A DNA stretch of 45,209 nucleotides from contig NZ_FOFM01000018.1 of NCBI RefSeq assembly GCF_900110875.1, positions 1 to 45,209 of the forward strand, read 5' to 3'. Position numbers and translations under genes: made by a program. The DNA is from Pseudovibrio axinellae (GTDB lineage Bacteria > Pseudomonadota > Alphaproteobacteria > Rhizobiales > Stappiaceae). Shown here piece after piece: positions 41,983 to 45,209 of this stretch; the first letter of the stretch is position 1; the number at the start of each line of letters is the position of its first letter. Below the pieces are notes generated by a model. The model did no database searches, was not told where the DNA came from, and worked only from the letters and a program-made list of their open reading frames with translations.

Positions 41983-42333
41983 ATGTTTCGTGTGTTGACT
42001 ATATTGCTGCTTGTCTTCGTGACAGCACCCCATGCCAATAGCATGCAGGTTGCTCGCTCAGCGCAGCAAACCGCTGTTGCTTTGCAAGCGACGGGTCTCC
42101 ACGCTGACGAAAACTCACAAATGGGCATGGAAATGCAGTGCTGCTGCTGCGAGCAAGGCGACAATGCGGCTGGTGCCGCGGCTGGCTGCTTTGCTGCTAT
42201 GGTTTTAGCACCTGACAGTGTTTCCTCAGAACCTGCCGTACGCGCTGCCCGTTTAAATGTACCCCTGCAGACAAGCCTTCTTGCTGCGCGCCAATCTTCT
42301 ATCGACCGACCTCCAATTCAACGGGCTGCCTGA
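41983..42333 (+). CDS. Small exported protein with a Cys cluster, unknown function
   Basis: A 116-residue protein with a clear signal peptide (FRVLTILLLVFVTAPHANS). The mature part has MGMEMQCCCCEQGDNAAG, four consecutive Cys at about 53-56 preceded by three Met, plus one later Cys. Thiol and Met richness points to binding of copper or another soft metal. I do not recognise the family. It is followed after about 50 bp by a DUF411 protein with metal-type Cys, so the two may act together. Confidence 0.6.
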   Translation: MFRVLTILLLVFVTAPHANSMQVARSAQQTAVALQATGLHADENSQMGMEMQCCCCEQGDNAAGAAAGCFAAMVLAPDSVSSEPAVRAARLNVPLQTSLLAARQSSIDRPPIQRAA

Positions 42334-42385
42334 GCAACGAACTCTTGTAACTCGATAAAATCAATAAAGAATTTGGATTGGATAG

Positions 42386-42859
42386 ATGATGATTTCCAAG
42401 AAAAACCTGCTGACTGGCGTTTTCGCAGCGGCCCTTGCAACTGGCGTGTTCTCTCTTTCTGCTCATGCGGAAGGTGATAAAGAGCTGACTGTCTACAAGT
42501 CTGAGTTTTGTGGGTGCTGTACGCAGTGGTCTGATGCCCTGAAAGAGGCTGGCTTTAGCGTAACGGTGCATAACACTGAGGACTTGGAGCGGGTAAAGCG
42601 TCAAGCTGCAATACCCGAGAATATGCAGAGTTGTCACACCGCCATGGTGGACGGTTATGTGTTTGAAGGCCATGTACCGCTTGAAGCTGTCACGCGGATG
42701 CTTGAAGAACGGCCAGACATTAAGGGTCTGAGCGTACCGGGGATGCCGATGGGGTCTTTGGGTATGGGAACACCCGATCAGGATACGAGCTACGCCGTGT
42801 ATGCGCTGCCTAAGGTGATGGGCGGTGAACCGACCCTCTACCAAAAGGTCGGCAACTGA
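42386..42859 (+). CDS. DUF411 protein, exported metal-binding
   Basis: A 157-residue protein with a signal peptide (MISKKNLLTGVFAAALATGV, cleavage after about AHA at residue 28). The DUF411 core starts ELTVYKSEFCGCCTQWSDAL, with C42, C44, C45, and continues with MQSCHTAMVDGYVFEGHVP (C83, H84). DUF411 proteins occur with copper resistance genes and in metal-related operons. Start may be either of two adjacent ATGs (42386 or 42389). Probably co-transcribed with the Cys-cluster protein upstream and ended by the hairpin at 42872-42897. Confidence 0.9.
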   Translation: MMISKKNLLTGVFAAALATGVFSLSAHAEGDKELTVYKSEFCGCCTQWSDALKEAGFSVTVHNTEDLERVKRQAAIPENMQSCHTAMVDGYVFEGHVPLEAVTRMLEERPDIKGLSVPGMPMGSLGMGTPDQDTSYAVYALPKVMGGEPTLYQKVGN

Positions 42860-42871
42860 ATTTAAAAGCTC

Positions 42872-42897
42872 AGGCGGGAGTGCAAATACTCCTGCCT
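42872..42897. terminator. Terminator between the DUF411 gene and the MarR gene
   Basis: AGGCGGGAGT (42872-42881) pairs with ACTCCTGCCT (42888-42897) with one mismatch. It is followed by GTTTGT on the plus strand. Confidence 0.8.
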
Positions 42898-42943
42898 GTT
42901 TGTCTCTATTGCACGGCACGAATGTTCCTTGAGCAGTGATAAA

Positions 42944-43426
42944 TTACGTGTCAGCTGCGATGTATTTTCTCAGCAGCGAGTTGAGTTGATCGCGCTCTTG
43001 TTCTGAGAAGGGTGATACCAACCTTTTTTGAGTGAGTACGTGTTCCGTCACTGCATTGTTGATCTTATCATTTCCTGCCTTCGTCAACGTCACTGTAACG
43101 CTTCTCTTGTCTTCCTTGCTTGCGACGCGTTCAATGTATCCTGCTTTTTCTAGCTGATTGATCCGGTTGGTCATTGTGCCTGACGTGATCATCATGGATT
43201 CAAGAAGCTGGTTTGGTGTCAGCGCGTGGGGCGGCCCAGACCTTAGCAGTGTCGCCAAAACGTCGAAATCAGCTGATGATAAACCATGCTTTGCAAAGGT
43301 CTTGTCCATCTCCTGAGTTAAGCTGCGTGCGACCCTTTTAAGCCGCCCTATCAGCGCCATTGGGTCAGTATCCAGATCAGGCCTTTGTCGGAACCACTGG
43401 TCTTTGATTTTATCAATGTCATCCAT
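42944..43426 (-). CDS. MarR-family transcriptional regulator
   Basis: A 160-residue winged-helix regulator: SSADFDVLATLLRSGP, LTPNQLLESMMITSGTMTNR, INQLEKAGYIERVASKEDKR, SVTVTLTKAG, the MarR signature. Ligand unknown. A partial palindrome TATCTCTACGTCAAGATA lies 22 bp upstream (43448-43465), of the kind MarR proteins bind, implying autoregulation. It converges on the DUF411 gene, with a terminator between. Confidence 0.92.
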   Translation of the reverse strand: MDDIDKIKDQWFRQRPDLDTDPMALIGRLKRVARSLTQEMDKTFAKHGLSSADFDVLATLLRSGPPHALTPNQLLESMMITSGTMTNRINQLEKAGYIERVASKEDKRSVTVTLTKAGNDKINNAVTEHVLTQKRLVSPFSEQERDQLNSLLRKYIAADT

Positions 43427-43447
43427 GACTATATCAAAACGGATTTA

Positions 43448-43465
43448 TATCTCTACGTCAAGATA
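43448..43465. promoter_or_regulatory. Candidate MarR operator
   Basis: TATCTCTACGTCAAGATA, or on the other strand TATCTTGACGTAGAGATA, is an imperfect palindrome in the MarR promoter region, with ATCTTGA/AGAT arms like known MarR sites. Confidence 0.5.
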
Positions 43466-43541
43466 AATTGCAACGGAACGAACAAGGCTCGCTGCTCCCT
43501 ATCAGGTATTACAGGGTTTTTTCGACCTATTACCTTGCAGG

Positions 43542-43576
43542 AAAGGCGGGTCGCCCCCGTTGAGTAACCCGCCTTT
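43542..43576. terminator. Terminator after the glycosidase-like gene
   Basis: AAAGGCGGGT (43542-43551) pairs perfectly with ACCCGCCTTT (43567-43576) around a 15-nt loop. It lies 29 bp past the stop of the minus-strand gene and shields the MarR gene from read-through. Confidence 0.8.
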
Positions 43577-43604
43577 TGAGAAATTATTCGTGGCTCATGG
43601 TTTG

Positions 43605-44828
43605 TTATTCTGCATCTTGCAGTGTTTTACCTGCGTATGCCCATGCCTTCGCAACGCTGGCGTAGTTAAGCTTAGGGGCTTGTTGTTCAACAGGGTAAGA
43701 CGCACTCTTCCCCCACCACCAGCCGTTGTTGTCCCAGACAGGAAACTTGGTGTTGGCCATGCTATTGGTGGCAGGTCTCCCCCAGCTCGTATCTGGGTTG
43801 AAGCGCATAACACCGTATGTTCTTTCCGGTCCGTCCTCCCAGGGGCGCTCTTCATTTAAAAAGACACAAGCGCCCAACATGTTGCCGCCAGAACTACCAG
43901 GTTTGGAGGCTGCAATCTGCTCGCTCATCCACTTGGCTTGGTTCGCCTCACCTCCGGTCTGTGTCATGTTGGAGCCCAGCTCGGTAAACATAACTGGCGG
44001 TGCAGGAATGTTATGTTTCGCCCAATAAGCAGGAAGCCGCTCTTCAAGGTAGTTTTTAATATCAGCGGCTAAGTTTTGCGGATTGGTCGCAAAAACCATT
44101 CGTTCTCGCCAGAAATCCTGTGGAGTCCAGGGTCCCAAATTTTTCCTGCGCATCATCTCGTCATAAACATCCCGCATATAGCCGGCACCTTCAATACCGT
44201 CCTTCATTCCAAAGGATGTGCAGACCATTATTGGCAGGTGGCACTCATCATTCGGGTTGTGAGGATCCCAGCCAGCTATGTATTCTAGGACTTCAACAAC
44301 GTGTTTTGGACTTCGGTCATAGCAGAGCTCATACTCATTGAAGACTTTAATCATGCCTACGGCAGGGTTGGGGTAATGCCCGACTTCATTTAAAATGTTC
44401 AGAACCATATCCGCAGCTGAAATATCCTCTCCCTTCGATAACAACTCCATCACATAGTTACTGATCGGCAGGGTTACCTTCATTCCTAGCTCGCTGCACA
44501 ATTTGAAAAACGTATCGTGCTCGAGCAGTTTGATCTCGTTGCCGTGCTCGTCTTTCTGAGTGACTGGCTCTGACCAGTCATAACAATGGATAAAGTTGAC
44601 GCCAAGCTGCTGCTTGAATCTTAGTAGATCTCCGCGTCCCTGTACGCCTGTTTCATTCGGCAGCGTTGACCAGAGCTGGGTAAAGATGTTGTTGTAAAAA
44701 TCAGAGCGCTCGTAAAGTGTGCCGGGCGCAACGCTTTTGCTATAGTTGCTTGGGCCGGGATGGTAGGCCATGCCTTGAATGTTGGCGACGCCAAAATACT
44801 TACAGCGCTCTAAGGCTGTCATTGCCAT
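43605..44828 (-). CDS. Glycoside-hydrolase-like TIM-barrel protein, family unresolved
   Basis: A 407-residue protein that looks like a clan GH-A (beta/alpha)8 glycosidase. Two Glu candidates occur in fitting contexts: NE (N164-E165, MIKVFNEYELCY) as acid/base and E283 (VMFTELGSNMTQ) as nucleophile, about 118 residues apart. Trp-rich segments (WGRPATNSM, WDNNGWWWG) fit sugar binding. No signal peptide, so it is cytoplasmic. I cannot place it in a named GH family; an opening GVANIQGMAYHPGPSNYSK and FKQQLGVNFIHCYDWSEPV recall glucan hydrolase or glucanosyltransferase folds. The frame starts MAMT; either Met is possible. It stands alone, with a strong terminator after it. Confidence 0.75.
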   Translation of the reverse strand: MAMTALERCKYFGVANIQGMAYHPGPSNYSKSVAPGTLYERSDFYNNIFTQLWSTLPNETGVQGRGDLLRFKQQLGVNFIHCYDWSEPVTQKDEHGNEIKLLEHDTFFKLCSELGMKVTLPISNYVMELLSKGEDISAADMVLNILNEVGHYPNPAVGMIKVFNEYELCYDRSPKHVVEVLEYIAGWDPHNPNDECHLPIMVCTSFGMKDGIEGAGYMRDVYDEMMRRKNLGPWTPQDFWRERMVFATNPQNLAADIKNYLEERLPAYWAKHNIPAPPVMFTELGSNMTQTGGEANQAKWMSEQIAASKPGSSGGNMLGACVFLNEERPWEDGPERTYGVMRFNPDTSWGRPATNSMANTKFPVWDNNGWWWGKSASYPVEQQAPKLNYASVAKAWAYAGKTLQDAE

Positions 44829-45209
44829 AACAATACCTCACTAGAATAATTGAGAAAATGGTGCGCTCTGCACGAATATATTGACTGATCCTTATTGGTT
44901 CAGAGCGTGCCAAGAAGAAGTCGTCGTGGGGCAAGCGTATTGCGTCAGGGACAATGTAGGAACTATTTAGATTGCATTAGTCAGCAATCTCATTGGCATT
45001 GACCACGGCCTCTCTAGCATCTGGAAAATCAATTGCGTGTCGTCATTGGGCAGGAAGCGGAGCTCCAGCAAAGCGACATACGGTCGTTTTGTATTCTCAA
45101 CACTTCTAACCTTCTGACCTGAGACCCAAGTTTCCTCCAGTTTTTGTGAGGATCCATTGTTTGTATTCAAGCCTTATGCGGCTATCATTTCCAGCCCTAT
45201 CTGCCCGGC
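44829..45209. other. End region with a possible gene fragment
   Basis: The region upstream of the glycosidase-like gene. A minus-strand frame (45170-44967, 67 residues) is not convincing. In another minus-strand frame AIDFPDAREAVVNANEIAD (plus 44977-45036) looks protein-like, similar to DUF6894-type proteins, which suggests a frameshifted remnant. A second short piece, AGQIGLEMIAA then stop, enters from the window edge. Confidence 0.3.

Noticed and set aside
1-45209. CRISPR arrays, tRNA or rRNA genes
   Set aside because: No regularly spaced repeats and no recognisable tRNA or rRNA sequences were found on reading both strands.

Overview
The window looks like part of a plasmid or chromid of a marine alphaproteobacterium. 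The main evidence is a complete repABC replication/partition cassette (about 7.1-11.1 kb), an arrangement confined to Alphaproteobacteria. Gene content and moderate GC would suit Stappiaceae such as Pseudovibrio, but that genus guess is inference only. I see no tRNA, rRNA or CRISPR array.

Layout. (1) 0-6.4 kb is a scarred accessory region: the edge of an IS3-family element, a 5'-truncated sodium:amino-acid symporter, a Gfo/Idh/MocA oxidoreductase with a 5'-truncated sugar isomerase, a small unknown gene at the break point, a cupin, an AraC regulator, an IS3 transposase tail and a GntR regulator. This reads as a decayed sugar-catabolism locus. (2) 6.4-11.1 kb holds repABC with a parS-like palindrome, a predicted antisense RNA between repB and repC, and an AT-rich segment inside repC that fits the origin. 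(3) 11.3-19.2 kb holds small house-cleaning genes (GrpB, histidine phosphatase, NUDIX), an arsenite module (acr3, arsR, two matching operators), an AhpD-like protein, a SpoIIAA-like protein, a P-type proton ATPase and a family of 20-bp palindromes of unknown purpose.

(4) 19.3-35.4 kb is an acyl-CoA catabolic island. Quinone oxidoreductase and SDR genes face three acyl-CoA dehydrogenases, which diverge from an SDR-MaoC-SDR-kinase operon. Two nearly identical 20-bp palindromes (AACATACT..GTATGTT type) sit at the two outward promoters, and a TetR regulator lies nearby. The kinase and one dehydrogenase correspond to the two halves of the ACAD10/ACAD11 proteins, which act on 4-hydroxyacyl-CoAs. 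The other two dehydrogenases look like an unequal heteromeric pair. An alpha/beta hydrolase, a LysE exporter, a DMT transporter and a crotonase follow.

(5) 35.6-41.2 kb is a sulfide-oxidation operon: Crp/Fnr regulator, small membrane protein, ETHE1-type persulfide dioxygenase, a fusion of a rhodanese-like domain with sulfide:quinone oxidoreductase, and a SulP anion transporter. Sulfide would be oxidised to persulfide and then sulfite, with the sulfur anion moved by SulP. (6) 41.3-45.2 kb holds a thioesterase, two exported Cys-rich/copper-type proteins, a MarR regulator and an orphan glycosidase-like protein.

Starts were moved from the longest ORF to the best ribosome-binding site wherever the sequence allowed. 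All family names come from motif recognition by eye, not from searches.
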